NCBI GenBank assembly: GCA_002205965.3
Contig: NADL03000024.1
Location: forward strand, 558,001 to 622,000
Length of the DNA stretch: 64,000 nucleotides
Reading direction: 5' to 3'
Source of the DNA: Kappaphycus alvarezii
Lineage: Eukaryota > Rhodophyta > Florideophyceae > Gigartinales > Solieriaceae
Below, piece after piece: positions 1-10,568 of this stretch. The notes under the pieces are model-generated. The model was not told where the DNA came from, ran no database searches, and saw nothing but the letters and a program-made list of their open reading frames with translations. The translations under genes were made by a program, and so were the position numbers. Each line of letters starts with the position of its first letter. Position 1 is the first letter of the stretch.

Positions 1-1815
1 CACCACTTTGTGTCAAGCCAATTACTTGGAGCCATCGTGGCTATCTCGCGTGGTTCTCGAAACATTTCGGGCCCCATCGATCAGCAACTACTTTATGCCT
101 CCTTGCCAATTGACCAATGGAATTTTGTGGGATGATGTTTAGTGCTGTCGGTATCACTGATGTCTGCTACATGATCCTTCATAACCTTTCAGTTGATACC
201 TCTGGCTCGCCTTTTCTAGAATACCTTTGAACTCAGTACCGTTTGGTTACAATTTATCTCTGCTGGTTAAGTACTTTTTCTATATAAACCCGGGTATGAT
301 GGTTCGGCTTGTTTACCGAAAGCATCAACGAACAGTTCAACCATTGATTACCTTTTGTGCGCTCAACACCCCACAGCCATACGTATTTGCTAGTATCCCG
401 CGAAAAAACTGAGGGTAGTAAAGATATAGCTACCCTTTAAATCATCGCAGATCTCTTCTATCTTGGATTATGGCCAACGAACCTTGACGATGCGATAATC
501 TACGCAGAAAAGGGTCCTACCATCCTTCTTGGTTACGAAAAGGACTGGCAACGACCATGCAGACGACGCAGGGGTGATGATCCCAGCGTCTAACATGGTG
601 TCGATTTCTCGACGGCCAATTTCGAGGCGATATTCGGCGAGTCCTGTGGAAGCTCTGGATATTTTCCTTCATTTTAAAGGAATTTTTCGTCGGTAAGGGT
701 GCTGGACTTGGCTCGTCTTAAGTCCAGGCGACGATGCCGGTGTCGCGAAGCAAACCATTTGTCTCTCCCTGCACTTCTTCCTTCACGTGTGCGAGTCGAG
801 TCCTCAGAGCATCACGCATTTTTCTTCCATTTCTTTTTCATCCGTAGTACCTTCTTCACTCGTAGGATCTCCGTCCGATCCGGAAGATTTGACTTCGCGG
901 AAAGTCAGGACCAATTCTTCTTCCGACGAGTCTGACCGCTCCCGACCAGCGTTCAAATCAGATATGGAATCCTCACTTGGGGTTCATATCTCTTCGCCCT
1001 CGACCATTTTCTTCTTGGTCGACTTAAGGTCGGTCTCGAGCGGGAGCAAAACTTCTTCAGAGCCAATGGTTAAGCGAACTCTCTGCGCCCCGAAATCTAT
1101 GTTTGCACGCATTTCTTTGAGCGTTGGGAAACCGATTATGATGTTGAATGGGGACTTCTCGACGACGAGAAGGTCTATTTTGAGGGCTTGGTCCCCTAAA
1201 GTCGTCAGAGTCTTGACCAGTGAGCCTATACAGGAAGAGCTGCCACAAATCGCAACAATTATCCTCCTCGACGTATAATTTGGCGAGAGATACAGATTTC
1301 AGATAAATCAGCCGACAAGACGTCCGGTGGTACGGCCCCGATGTCTACTAGAGCCCAGACCTCGGTACTGAAAACTTCGAGCTGAACCAACCGTGATAAA
1401 CGATGAACAGAATTCGAAACGACTGCGACGCGTGAAATAAAACTGTTTTCCAGTCAAACTGCGCACTCAGGTACCTCCTTCCCCGTTTTCTTTCTTCTCA
1501 GGGGCTCCCTCGCGATCCACCGCCTTTTTTCCACCGGAAAACCAGCATGTTGCTTCCGAATGACCCATCTTCCACAAAAGGAAGAGCTTGAATTACGATG
1601 CGGGTTCTTTTAGCAGTTTTTTGCGTTAATTCCAAGCTCGTCCAGTAAGAGCATAGCTGGGCCCGGTTTTTCATCTTCGGAGCTGACGTCGGTCCAGCCC
1701 CTTTATCTCCCTCTATCTTCTTCAGATAAAGTGTCAGCTTTGGGAGGTCGTCAGCTAGAGGGTCCCCTTCTCTAGCTCCCCCTCTTCTAAGAAGAAAAAA
1801 CTTAATTCTTTGCAC
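1..1815 (-). mobile_element. Ty3/gypsy-type LTR retrotransposon gag-pol relic
   Basis: Read on the minus strand, the order is gag end, protease, reverse transcriptase, then integrase-like sequence, as in Ty3/gypsy elements. A worn zinc knuckle (GHSEATC) lies near 1,560. A retropepsin-like active site ALVDIGA (normally D-T/S-G) lies near 1,350, followed by the protease flap and the IIIGFPTLKEM segment near 1,130. The reverse transcriptase start is clear at about 660-480 (DAGIITPASSAW, PVLFVTKKDGR, FCVDYR). Next comes TTLSFFAGY-stop-QIRM, where the family has GYWQI, so TGG has become TAG. At about 230-150 an NGTEFKGILEK-like stretch resembles integrase, which implies that much of RT and RNase H is deleted. 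Frames shift several times and the window edge cuts the element. No LTR was recognised. It is a non-functional fossil; family assignment is secure, boundaries are not. Confidence 0.85.
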
Positions 1816-1838
1816 CTCACTCCCTCCACTCCGATCAT

Positions 1839-1946
1839 GCGACCCTCCACAAAAGTGCGACCCTCCACAAAAGTGCGACCCTCCACAAAAGTGCGACCCT
1901 CCACACGAGTGCGACCCTCCACAAGAGTGCGAACCTCCACAAGAGT
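1839..1946. repeat. 18-bp tandem minisatellite, six units
   Basis: Six head-to-tail units of 18 bp, consensus GCGACCCTCCACAAAAGT, begin at 1839, 1857, 1875, 1893, 1911 and 1929. The first three are identical and the last three carry A-to-C/G changes in the AAAAGT part. Because 18 is a multiple of three the array stays open; on the minus strand it reads as VEGRTF-type hexapeptides. It adjoins the gag side of the gypsy relic and may have been the 5' part of gag or a linker. Confidence 0.9.
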
Positions 1947-2103
1947 ACCATGATGGGATTAAGGTTTAAGGGATTATGGTTTTTTCCTTTTAGGAGAGGG
2001 GGAGCCAGGGAAGGGGACTCTGCCTCCCCGAACGCCTTATGTGCTTCGGGTGCTATCTACGGTATATACCCGACACTAGAGCGCTCTGTGGTCGAGAATT
2101 GCC

Positions 2104-2253
2104 AGTACAGTAGTCTGTAATCTTCACTACTGTACAGTACACTACTGTACAGTACTGTACCATATTAACCATTAAAACTAGCGCAAAAAAAGATAGAAAA
2201 TACAGTACAACAGACTACAGGACTACAGTACTCCAAAAGTCACATACAGTACT
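2104..2253. repeat. (TACTG)n/(CAGTA)n pentanucleotide cluster
   Basis: Repeated TACTG and its complement CAGTA occur in both orientations, forming small palindromes such as TACTGTACAGTA. It is the first of many such clusters in the GC-rich parts of the window. No gene is seen between the minisatellite and the MITE that follows. Confidence 0.8.
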
Positions 2254-2261
2254 GCGAAGTA

Positions 2262-2708
2262 CTAGTGTCTATCCGACCAAGCACTGTCCTCATATGAGGC
2301 ACGCTTTGTCCTCATATGAGGAAAATTTCCGTTACATTTTGGAAAGGTAAATGTTTTGGAAGCCCGAAATTTTTACTGGAAAAAAGGTTTTTTAGGTTTA
2401 GTTACAGTACAGTAATTTTTACTGTGCATGCGCCCTCGTTTCTGAAACCCCACACGATAATACGAACTATTTTACCTCCCAAAATGAAGTCGTTTTCACA
2501 ACTTCTTGCAAAGAGCGGATGCTGGTGAGGGAAAACTGGTCTAGCCTTCACCGAGGTCAACAATCTTGAAAAGTTTGTTTTGATCGGCCATCTACACTCA
2601 TGAACTAATGCGGAGGGACAAGAAATGCGATGAGGTAAAAAAATTTTGTATTGAAAAAAAGTGCTCAAAGTAGTCCTCATATGAGGACAACGGTCCAATA
2701 GACACTAG
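2262..2708. mobile_element. Probable MITE with imperfect terminal inverted repeats
   Basis: The left end reads CTAGTGTCTATCCGACC and the right end, reverse-complemented, reads CTAGTGTCTATTGGACC, a 15/17 match facing inward. Just inside each end lies the perfect palindrome CCTCATATGAGG (2288-2299 and 2310-2321 on the left, 2675-2686 on the right, where it extends to the 16-bp GTCCTCATATGAGGAC). The outer CTAG is itself palindromic, so it could be the target-site duplication or part of the inverted repeat. The 450-bp body encodes no recognisable transposase, which fits a non-autonomous DNA transposon. Superfamily undetermined. The overlapping 98-codon reading frame (2402-2698, minus) looks incidental. 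Confidence 0.7.
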
Positions 2709-2949
2709 AAACTCACAAAAATCACCTTCCAGCAATTACTACCAACATTCCTGGGATGGGAGATATGTCAATGGACACGTGCCCCTTCGAACTGCCACTA
2801 AAGTTCAGCCGCGGGCTACAAGCACAATGCAGTATGAGTACATTACGGTATGCCTGTAGGCTAACTGCGAAAAGAAGGAGCGAGAACGGTCGTTGAAAAT
2901 GGTCGTTGAAAACGGAAGCTCCAGTTGGCCAATACTTGGGCATCTCAGT

Positions 2950-3340
2950 TCTTGTTCACAACATTTTCAGCAGGATCGATAGTCTGAAAGTAGAGACCTA
3001 GCGTAGCCGCGATGGAGATACCGACCCCTCGGAAGTCAACTATGTCAACTCTCTGGCACCCTCGCACAGGAGAGCGGTGCGCTCAAACCCGCTTACTTCC
3101 CTGGATGCAGCAAAAGCCGCCAGTTGCAGGAAATATCCCCAATTCTTTGCCTCATTTGCACCCGGTGCCTATCTTCACCCTGTGCGGTTGGCACCCAGCA
3201 GCATATACGATAGAGACGGAAATCGCCGACTACCCGTCTGTGTTTACTCGGAAGGCACGGTGTAATTTCGTTATGTCGAATGCGACACACGTTCTAGGTG
3301 AAGCAGCACGAGTGGTAAGTCACCGTAAAGAAACCTAGAG
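2950..3340 (+). mobile_element. LINE 3' fragment (first copy)
   Basis: The translation contains NYVNSLAPSHRRA, NPLTSLDAA and then, in another frame, FTLCGWHPAAY. These match, in the same order, the motifs FVNPLAPSHARA, NPLTSLNAA and STLGGWHPAAF in the longer LINE fragment at 34.3-35.4 kb. It is therefore the extreme C-terminal end of a non-LTR retrotransposon ORF2, 5'-truncated and frameshifted. A second, independent copy lies about 100 bp downstream in the same orientation. Confidence 0.75.
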
Positions 3341-3429
3341 CATGACGATTTAAAAGGCTGACTATTCCTTTCAAACAATAAAGAATCGCATAGTTTCCCC
3401 CTCATCTGAATCACAAGGGGGAATGATCC

Positions 3430-3900
3430 TAGTTTCCAAATTTGTGCAAGGCAGTTTGCCATCGAACCTCGGTCGCACGCGGTACACAAGACCAGGCCCA
3501 TATCAGGGCAATGGGCGCTGCCGGGGGCAACGATTATTTTGATTCCACTTTCGTGAACCCTCTGACCCCTTCATCTCAGAATGAAAACATTCAACCCCCT
3601 TACGGGCCTGAACGCAGCCCACGCGGACCAACTGTGAAAACAGCAGAGATTTACAGCCGAATTGCCTGGTAGAAAAAATTCTCGTCCACGGTCCCATCTC
3701 CACGCTCGGAGGGTGGCATCTCGATGCGTTCTCTCGCATCAAAGAGGTGGCCCGATCGGTCGCCAGCCGAACCTTGGACCAATATCCCAGGGTGAGGGCG
3801 ATTCTCCTTCAAGGTCGGCCTGTTTGTTGACTGGGCTGTCCGCTACTCTCTGGTTGTTGGACACGCTCCATGAAGTGTACTGTATGTCCCGCCACACGGG
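3430..3900 (+). mobile_element. LINE 3' fragment (second copy)
   Basis: It encodes HIRAMGAAGGNDYFDSTFV from about 3,499 and, after a frame change, ISTLGGWHLDAFSRIKEVA near 3,700. Both correspond to RPDIRAMGAVGGTDYFDVTF and ISTLGGWHPAAF in the LINE at 34.7 kb. The copy starts upstream of the RPDI-like motif, so it is slightly longer on its 5' side than the first copy. Several stops and frameshifts make it inactive. The 3' limit is uncertain; similarity fades near 3,850. Confidence 0.78.
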
Positions 3901-3991
3901 AAATTCACAGGACTCATGACCTATGCACCATTCGAGGCAAACCAACCATTCACCCCCTCTCCAATTATTCAACTACCCGAACGTTTCCCAT

Positions 3992-4378
3992 TTACTCGAG
4001 TCTGTCGAACAGACGCGCGTTGCCCATACCTTTCCAGGGGTGCTTACCTTTGTCCAAGTTGTAGGTAAAGGACTGCACCAACCTCAGGCACAACCACAAA
4101 CAGAGATCATCAACCAAGGAACAAGCTCCATCCAGTACGACACCTGCAAAACAGAATCGCTCCATGCCATGCCCACGCGGCAAACCAACAGCCACTGTTT
4201 CCCGCACAGCTGGCACTTTCCCCAAGGCCAAGTCAAGCACTGTCATCAATCCACCCGGCACCAGCACACGGGCATTGAAACAAGTTTCACACTGCCAAAC
4301 TGCGGCCGTCCCACACGCCCCGCAGGAGCCTTCCAACGTATACAGCGTTGCAAGCGCATGGAAAGAGGGTGAATGCAA
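3992..4378 (-). CDS. Possible exon of a small zinc-ribbon protein, unassigned
   Basis: An open frame starts at ATG 4378 (minus) and runs 128 codons. It carries CGACGTAAVWQCETC near residues 20-34, that is C-x2-C-x7-C-x2-C, the spacing of a zinc ribbon or the first half of a MYND-type finger. Codons end mostly in G or T, similar to the G-biased host genes here. The frame reaches ...YNLDK followed by GGTAAGC, a consensus 5' splice site, so the coding part may stop at about 4,055 and continue in an exon I could not locate. No family match is claimed. The plus strand is also open over 4164-4550, so a chance frame cannot be excluded. Confidence 0.35.
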   Translation of the reverse strand: MHSPSFHALATLYTLEGSCGACGTAAVWQCETCFNARVLVPGGLMTVLDLALGKVPAVRETVAVGLPRGHGMERFCFAGVVLDGACSLVDDLCLWLCLRLVQSFTYNLDKGKHPWKGMGNARLFDRLE

Positions 4379-5765
4379 CTGTAGTACCGTGGGAAGATTT
4401 GGCGGAGAGATTGCGGCGGGGTGGGTGGAGGCTCGATGTGGATGGCTGGCCAGTGCTGTCGTGGCGTTGTGTGCGGGATGGTTGGTCGATGTGTGCGGTA
4501 AATGTTTGGCGGCTCCACTCGTTTGTACACTGACCGTTGAGCGTTGGTGACCTGTGAAACAGATCCCTGCGTGTGTAGAAACTGGTCAGGCGGCTTACAC
4601 TGTACAAGTCGGCTATGGAATCTAACATCTATGGCACTAGTGGAATTTTAGATGCAAGAACGGAGCATTTATCCGTGTTTAATCTGCACTCGTATACTGT
4701 GTGGCAGTTGTAACCAGCAAACTGTGGGTCGACTGTAAGATGGCGTAGTCACCAGGGCGCTATGGAGCGGCAGTGTCGCCGATGGAAACGCATAACAGTT
4801 CAAAAAGCTAGTTCTAGCACATGCGTGCAATCCGGATGCACAGTCCCGAAAGCGCTTTCGCGACGGGGCAGTAACGTGGAAAACGGCAGGGCCCATGCGG
4901 CATGTAGTCGCCCGCCTCTCACGAGCGAATCGGCGATGGATCAGCTACACGTATTCCACGCACTTGCATCATTTCAGCAACTGTCAAACGGTCGACACAG
5001 TCACAAGACACCGGTTCAGTTGCTGTCCTCTGTATCGCTGTGACATGAGCAATTTGAATGGCACTCGCCCCGAAAGTCAATGACAGGCTTACCAACAACA
5101 TGGCGGCACAGAAGCCATCGGCATGCCCGCAATTTCATTACAGTCACCAGTCAAACCGCTGCATCACTTCACCACACACGTCACCGATGCGCGCCCGGGC
5201 GCATACACACCCGAGGGACTGCGCCATCGCTCAACCAGCCGCAACCACCCTTCCCGCAACAAAACCGGATACAAGTGCACTCTGTGCGCACAACAGTATT
5301 CTCATGTTCTCATGTTTCATGTGCCTCGAGTTGCACTACGGTCCTCGCGCACGACCTCGCGCGCCATTCAAAAAGCAGTGAATGGCATGAGAAGCGAAAC
5401 GGTCACTTGAAACAGTGTACTGTACAGACCGGGCATAGGAAGATTGTGGACTTAGTGATAGTTTACAGGTGTTATAATGTGGACAAGCGGCGGATGTGTG
5501 TGTTTCGGGATGGGAAAGGGTGTTTGGATCGGGGCTGGGGGCTGGGGAGGTGTTTTGCCATAGGTCTCGCGACGGAGTTTGGGGTGTTGACTGGGGTGGG
5601 TGGGAATCGCAAGGCGGGCACGTCTTGTACGGCCTTTATAAAACATAAAGTAAAGATGATTACACGAAGGCTGGGAATAGATGAGAGAGAAGGGGACGAG
5701 TGTGCGACGACTACGTGCTGCGCGCTGCTTGATGTGGGGATGGTGGGATGGATGGATGGATGAAT
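4379..5765. other. Mixed-composition stretch, no gene recognised
   Basis: Frames of 128 to 227 codons are open on the plus strand (longest 5080-5763), and shorter ones on the minus strand. They give cysteine- and histidine-rich translations with no domain I recognise. Composition switches from C-rich (5,130-5,300) to G-rich (5,480-5,620), which removes stop codons by chance. An unrecognised gene remains possible. Confidence 0.4.
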
Positions 5766-5773
5766 GACTTGGT

Positions 5774-6068
5774 ACAACTGTACTGCAGTACTAGACAATA
5801 TACTGTACTGTACAGTAAGTACAGTAGTTTGCACCAGTGCGGTGTGCCCAACCTGGGGCCCACGGCTCGGGCTGTTGTCGGTTTCCAAATCAGGGAGTGG
5901 GACGGACCAGTACAGTGCCGTTTTGTTTTCTGTTGAATTACCCTTCCAAGGGTCGTGTATGGAGGCTAGGGCGACGGAAATACTGAGCGGTGGGGGAGTG
6001 GCTCTGCACTTTTTTTTGTAAGGTGTACTGTACTGTACTGTACTGTACTCTAATGTACAGTACAGTAT
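5774..6068. repeat. Two (TACTG)n/(CAGTA)n clusters
   Basis: One cluster at about 5,774-5,829 mixes both orientations. A second at 6,025-6,068 begins with about five perfect TACTG units followed by CAGTA units, giving a palindromic array able to fold as a hairpin. The repeat contains no stop codon in any of the six frames, which explains the 199-codon minus-strand frame crossing it. Confidence 0.85.
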
Positions 6069-6071
6069 CAT

Positions 6072-6800
6072 GCGAGGTAGAGCTTGTAATACTGTAGTGA
6101 TTTTTCAGGATGCCATACGTCATCAACAGATTGGTCTTGACAAGACTGGTATCAAAAAAGCTACTTTACACATTGGTTTCAAGAGCCCCAGGCCTCATCT
6201 CTAGGCAGCTTGGTGTAATTGGTAATGATTCTGTCTTTGGGCGCTGCCACGCGTCCTGGGTTCGCTGTGCTGCACTGGACAGAAGCGCCGGCCCTTGCTC
6301 AAATATACCATACTGTACTGTATTTGCACTCTACTCGAGTGCCCTGCGAAATAGATTGTTTGTTTCAACGTATCATGTAAAGTTACATGCAGCACGTAGG
6401 TTCTTAGCTCAGATTCGAATTCGCTAAACAAAACCCAAGGTAGACGTGTTATGGCCATTCCTATCCAATTTTGGCGGGCTCATGTCTCCCGATGCCGCCA
6501 TGACAATCACCATTCCATTCCCCTCCACTGTCCACACAAATCCCAAAACCAACACATCCCCACTTCAATCCAATCCCTGACACTTCTCCCCTCCCCCCAC
6601 CTGTGGCCGCCCAACTTTCTCCACAGTGACTATGTCCGTCATCGCATGCATCAGTCAAACATTTCTTTTCATGATTCATCTAGTCATCAACGCATTTCAT
6701 ACATTACTAGGTTACACACCAAAGCCTCCCTGCCTGCCATCCAACCCATTCAACCAACAGTACCCTAGCATGCCACCTCACATCTCATCCGCCCCGCATC
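6072..6800. other. No recognisable gene
   Basis: The region is mixed in composition up to 6,450 and C-rich after that. Short overlapping frames occur in all phases, without recognisable motifs. Confidence 0.4.
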
Positions 6801-6803
6801 CCA

Positions 6804-7089
6804 ATGCCCGCATCACGTGCTGCGACATACGCTACCGCCCCTCAAACCACCCCAGCAACCACCTTACATCAACTCACCGACCTGCACACAACCGCTGCGC
6901 GAGTGACATCAATCAACACAAGCCGTACAAGTGGACAGCAGCCTACGAATGGTCGCCAAAGTAGCCGCTCACAAAACCCAACAAGACAAACCAGACAAAT
7001 ACGCTTTACGCACAGCAGAGCTGGAGAAAATCAACCGGATACGACACACAGCGCCTGAAACAGTCCACCAGAGCGGCCAAGGTAGCTGA
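6804..7089 (+). CDS. Coding-like fragment of unknown function
   Basis: Two overlapping plus-strand frames look protein-like. The first (from 6804) contains TTLHQLTDLHTTAARVTSI. The second is a 46-codon frame from ATG 6949 to TGA 7089 containing YALRTAELEKINRIRHTAPE, a charged, probably helical segment. A one-base shift between them would give a single continuous product, the same kind of break seen in the firmly identified genes of this window. I do not recognise the family. It lies just beyond the 3' end of the bZIP gene on the opposite strand. Confidence 0.25.
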
Positions 7090-7276
7090 CTCCGTGCCAT
7101 TCACATCGCGACAGGCGCGTGAATGTGATGGTTTGGCAGCGCGCTAGCGGCATGAAACACGACTGGGCACGACCTATAGCCACTGTCATCGCGGATAGAA
7201 AAGCGAGAAAGGTCCTCCCTTGGTCGGGTACGGCATCTGCTTGGGCGTCAACTGACCATCCGAACATTCCGAACCA

Positions 7277-7943
7277 TTATGTTGCATTGCTCTCACCCCC
7301 CTGCCCCCCCGTCTCCGAGTATCCCGACGGCAATACGCGGGTACCCACGGCGGCGATATCCTCAGGCGAGACGCTTAAAAGGTCGTCGAAAGTGGAGCCC
7401 GTGTCAGGGTCTAGAAAAAATGGATGCGGATGCGATTCGGTGGACGGCCCCGTACGTGGGACGGGTGGTGTGGTTCGCAAGCGTTTCTGCGGCGGTTCCT
7501 GCCTGGCATGTAACATGCGGGTGAGTTTTTCGATACGGGTGACTGTTTCGCGAAGGACCTCTTTAATGACGCCGACTTGAGAGGCGAGGGAGGCGTTGCT
7601 GTGGTCGCGAGCTTTTAAGCGTCTTCTAGTTTGGTGACGTAGATGGCGGTCTTTCGCCTGGAGACTATGGCGGAACGGACTTTGCGCTTCTTTTTTTGGG
7701 CGCTGCGTTCTGCGTCGGGGATGGTGTGGTCGTCGTCAGCTGGGGTTCCGGGAGGGGTCCATGTTCGGCGTCGTACTCGCGTTCTGCCTGGCTTTGGAGT
7801 CTTTCTCGAATTGGCGCAGGTTGATGGCGACTGTGGTGGCGTTGTGGGAGGGTTGATGAAGGTGTAGGGGTGGATGGGAGGAGTTGAGGGGAAAAGTCGG
7901 GGGTAGGGGAGGGGATGATTTGGCGGGAGTTGTACTCTGACAT
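7277..7943 (-). CDS. bZIP transcription factor (frame-disrupted)
   Basis: Read from ATG 7943 on the minus strand: a proline/serine-rich N-terminus (MSEYNSRQIIPSP), then, in the next frame, the basic region KKKRKVRSAIVSRRKTAIYV at about 7,640-7,700. The spacing from the invariant Arg to the first zipper leucine (TKLE) is exactly the canonical ten residues. Past a one-base deletion at about 7,613-7,618 the zipper continues. Counting from the first leucine, the a positions are Leu, Asn, Val, Leu, Ile and the d positions Leu, Arg, Leu, Ile, Thr, Leu. That includes the Asn common at the second a position. The C-terminal part (7277-7516) is acidic with FDDLLSVSPEDIAA. The usual basic-region Asn is Lys here. 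It is paralogous to the bZIP at 16.2 kb. Expected to be a nuclear dimeric DNA-binding regulator; targets unknown. Confidence 0.8.
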
Positions 7944-9630
7944 TGTGAGGTGGGGTGGGGTTAGGAGGGATGAGTTGGCGGGAGGTTGGGTGGTTTGGGA
8001 GGGAAGGGTTTGAGGTGAAGCTAAGCTAGGGGGTGGGGGAGGAAGAGGGGGAATTTGAGGTTGGTTGGGGAGGCTGAGTTGCGGTTGATGAACAAGGGAG
8101 CCAAGGTGGATCGGAGCGAGGTGAAAGAGTTTATATGTTGATCCAGGCGAGGCGGAAATACAGTGGTTTGAACATTGGGGTAGTTTGGTAGGATTTTGTC
8201 GGGTTACTGTAGTCTAGGGTGGCAAATGAGCGCTCAGGTATACATTTTATGACTTTTTGTGTACAAAGAAATGTTTCAATGATGGTGCAGGATGGGATTT
8301 TTTTTCGTTTCAAGCAGTATGAACAAAATCAATGTTCTACGCAAGTTTTGGAGAGATTTTTTTTCCTATCAAACATGATGTTAATTTTCAAAAGTTTTTC
8401 AAAACAAAAAGAATGGAGGATGATTTTACTCTCCACGTCGCGTATGCTTTCATAGTTTCGATTGTCATTACGGTCCGACTGGTCCACGACACTTGAAAAG
8501 TTGGGCTCTGCAGGAATACACTGGTTCCAGTGTACCGTTGATTTTGAGTCAACGTTGACTGCGGTTGAATTGACGGAAACTGCCAGAGTAAGGGTGGACC
8601 GAAAGGGACGACAACATGATGTGGAACTAGGCTTGGCATGCTTTTCTTATATGCTTTTCTTATTTTCGAACACGTCAACTATAAATGGCAAGTGTCGTAT
8701 GCTTCTCGGAGGGTAGGCCTGGCATGCTTTTGAAACAACCACAAGCGTACACTGTATACTCTTGATAATCACAAGCGGGCAACCGGCATTGCTCAAAAGC
8801 GTTGAGGTTGATGGGGGGTTTTCTCCCTTGTGTGGTTTTGGGGGAAAATGTTTACATGGATCTTGACATAACCTTTTGCAATGTTTTGACCCGTTCCGAA
8901 AGAGTTTTGGGTAATCAACCAGATCGTTTGCTCCTCCTCCCAGTGGCTTGAACTGGTATCGTTTTGAATTGCGAATTGTGTACAGTGCAATCAACATAGA
9001 CAAGGAATTGTGGACTGATATGGAAAGCGGGCGAATGAACCATTGGGTTGTGTACTGTATTGTACTATCCTGTACCGTATGTTGTTACAATATTCGTCAT
9101 GACAGGGCCACTAGAGTATGAGCAGTTGAGATGATACAAGACACTTGATCACCCTTAAATTTGGTGATATTTGTGCGCAAAATCTCCCTGTACACCTACA
9201 CGTCGTTGAACTGTCAATACTCTCCCCGGCAAAGGGTCAAACCTTTCGGTTTACATACGAGGCCGCACAAACTCTCATCCCACCGTGTCTACCGGTTGAC
9301 GTGAGTGACATTGCCCAAACACATGCAATCTGGCCCTGGCAATTTTTTGGAAGAAAGCCAAAGGGGGCTCCATTCTCTCAATTTTCCAAAGTCCATGGGG
9401 ATATGTTGATGGCAGACGATCAAAATTGTGCAACCTACTGTACCTATTGTACCAAGCCGCCCCGCTACTTTGTTGACTTTTTTGTTTTTTTAGTCCCCCC
9501 CGCCCCCTGAATCACATCCAAAATCTCATACGTGACCCTGACAGTGCCGGTTGGACTACCAAGCCCCGTCAGCGAAAACCTCATCCACTCAACCTTTCTG
9601 TCCACGTCCACCCCATTCCGTCCTTTCCTA
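7944..9630. other. Gene-free stretch with a short direct repeat
   Basis: The first 170 bases are G-rich and may be 5' leader and promoter of the minus-strand bZIP gene. Beyond that I see no supportable gene. GGCATGCTTTT recurs at about 8,635 and 8,720 and CACTGGTTCCAGTG near 8,519 is a small palindrome. Isolated TACTG units occur near 9,055 and 9,435. Confidence 0.45.
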
Positions 9631-9631
9631 C

Positions 9632-9733
9632 TGTTCTGTACAGTACGGCCTACTGCATGGTACAGTACTGTACAGTTCACAAGATTCATACTGTTTGCAT
9701 GTTTTGTTTTTGTAAAGTACTGCACTGTACTGT
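9632..9733. repeat. Dispersed (TACTG)n/(CAGTA)n units
   Basis: Short runs of TACTG and CAGTA recur within 100 bp, in both orientations and interrupted by unique sequence. Confidence 0.75.
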
Positions 9734-10240
9734 GGTTGAAAGAGGTTTTTGCACCACTCGACGAGTACATCTCCCTATTCGGACGTGCAGGCTTCGGTTC
9801 CCCAATCCAAAGTCAACACGCCGCGTAAACTTACTTGGGATGACACCCTGAATGTTGCAAAATTATACGGTACCTACTCTCGTAACTCGTCACTTGGCTC
9901 CCCTGCTCATCAACACACCCTGCATGTTGCCATTGCTCCCAAGTTTCAACGAGAGGAAAAACCTCTTTTCCAAACAAACATCCACATTTGAATATGGTTC
10001 AGTACCTGTACCTGCACTGTGCATCACGAGACAACCCTACCCTCTCGCCATTGAACACTCAGTTTCTACCCATAACCCGCTTGGCCCAGCACACAAAAGT
10101 CCCGCAGCCACCGTTCACCGCTTTGCTTGCTATTGCCATAAACCAAATGGATTTTCACGTCGAGCGGCACCTGCCCTGCCCATACATACCGTCATCATGA
10201 CCCTAAACTGTAAGCCTCCTCTATTTCTATTCCACATGGC

Positions 10241-10397
10241 ACAGTACAGTACAGTACTGTACAGTACAGTACATACGTATAGTGTCCCTACACGCCGACA
10301 GCCCTCCAGTACAGTACAGTACAGTACGGTACAGTACAGAACCGTACTTTCTTACACTCCGATTCACTTTACAGTACAGTATTATACAATACTGTAA
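10241..10397. repeat. Dense palindromic (CAGTA)n arrays
   Basis: Three CAGTA/TACTG arrays lie at about 10,241-10,273, 10,305-10,340 and 10,371-10,397. The first is symmetric about a central GTAC and could fold into a long hairpin. It is the densest cluster in the window. Confidence 0.9.
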
Positions 10398-10568
10398 AGA
10401 ACATTCCAACCCGACGAGATTTACGGCCATTCTTGCCAGAGACAAACTGCACCTCAACTCCTCCCGCACATGTTCAACGCAAGTAAAACAAAAGGTTACC
10501 GACCCGTTTCAATCTCCCAAAATATTGTACTGTACCTCTCGTTTCAAATAACTTTACCCTCGACGTAA

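Noticed and set aside
2402..2698. 98-codon minus-strand frame inside the MITE
   Set aside because: Its ends coincide with the inverted-repeat palindromes and the translation resembles no transposase.
5080..5763. 227-codon plus-strand open frame
   Set aside because: It crosses from C-rich into G-rich DNA, overlaps an equally long minus-strand frame and has no domain-like or periodic composition. Kept only as part of an unresolved stretch.
5472..6071. 199-codon minus-strand open frame
   Set aside because: Much of it reads through (TACTG)n repeats, which cannot contain stop codons in any frame, and through C-rich low complexity.
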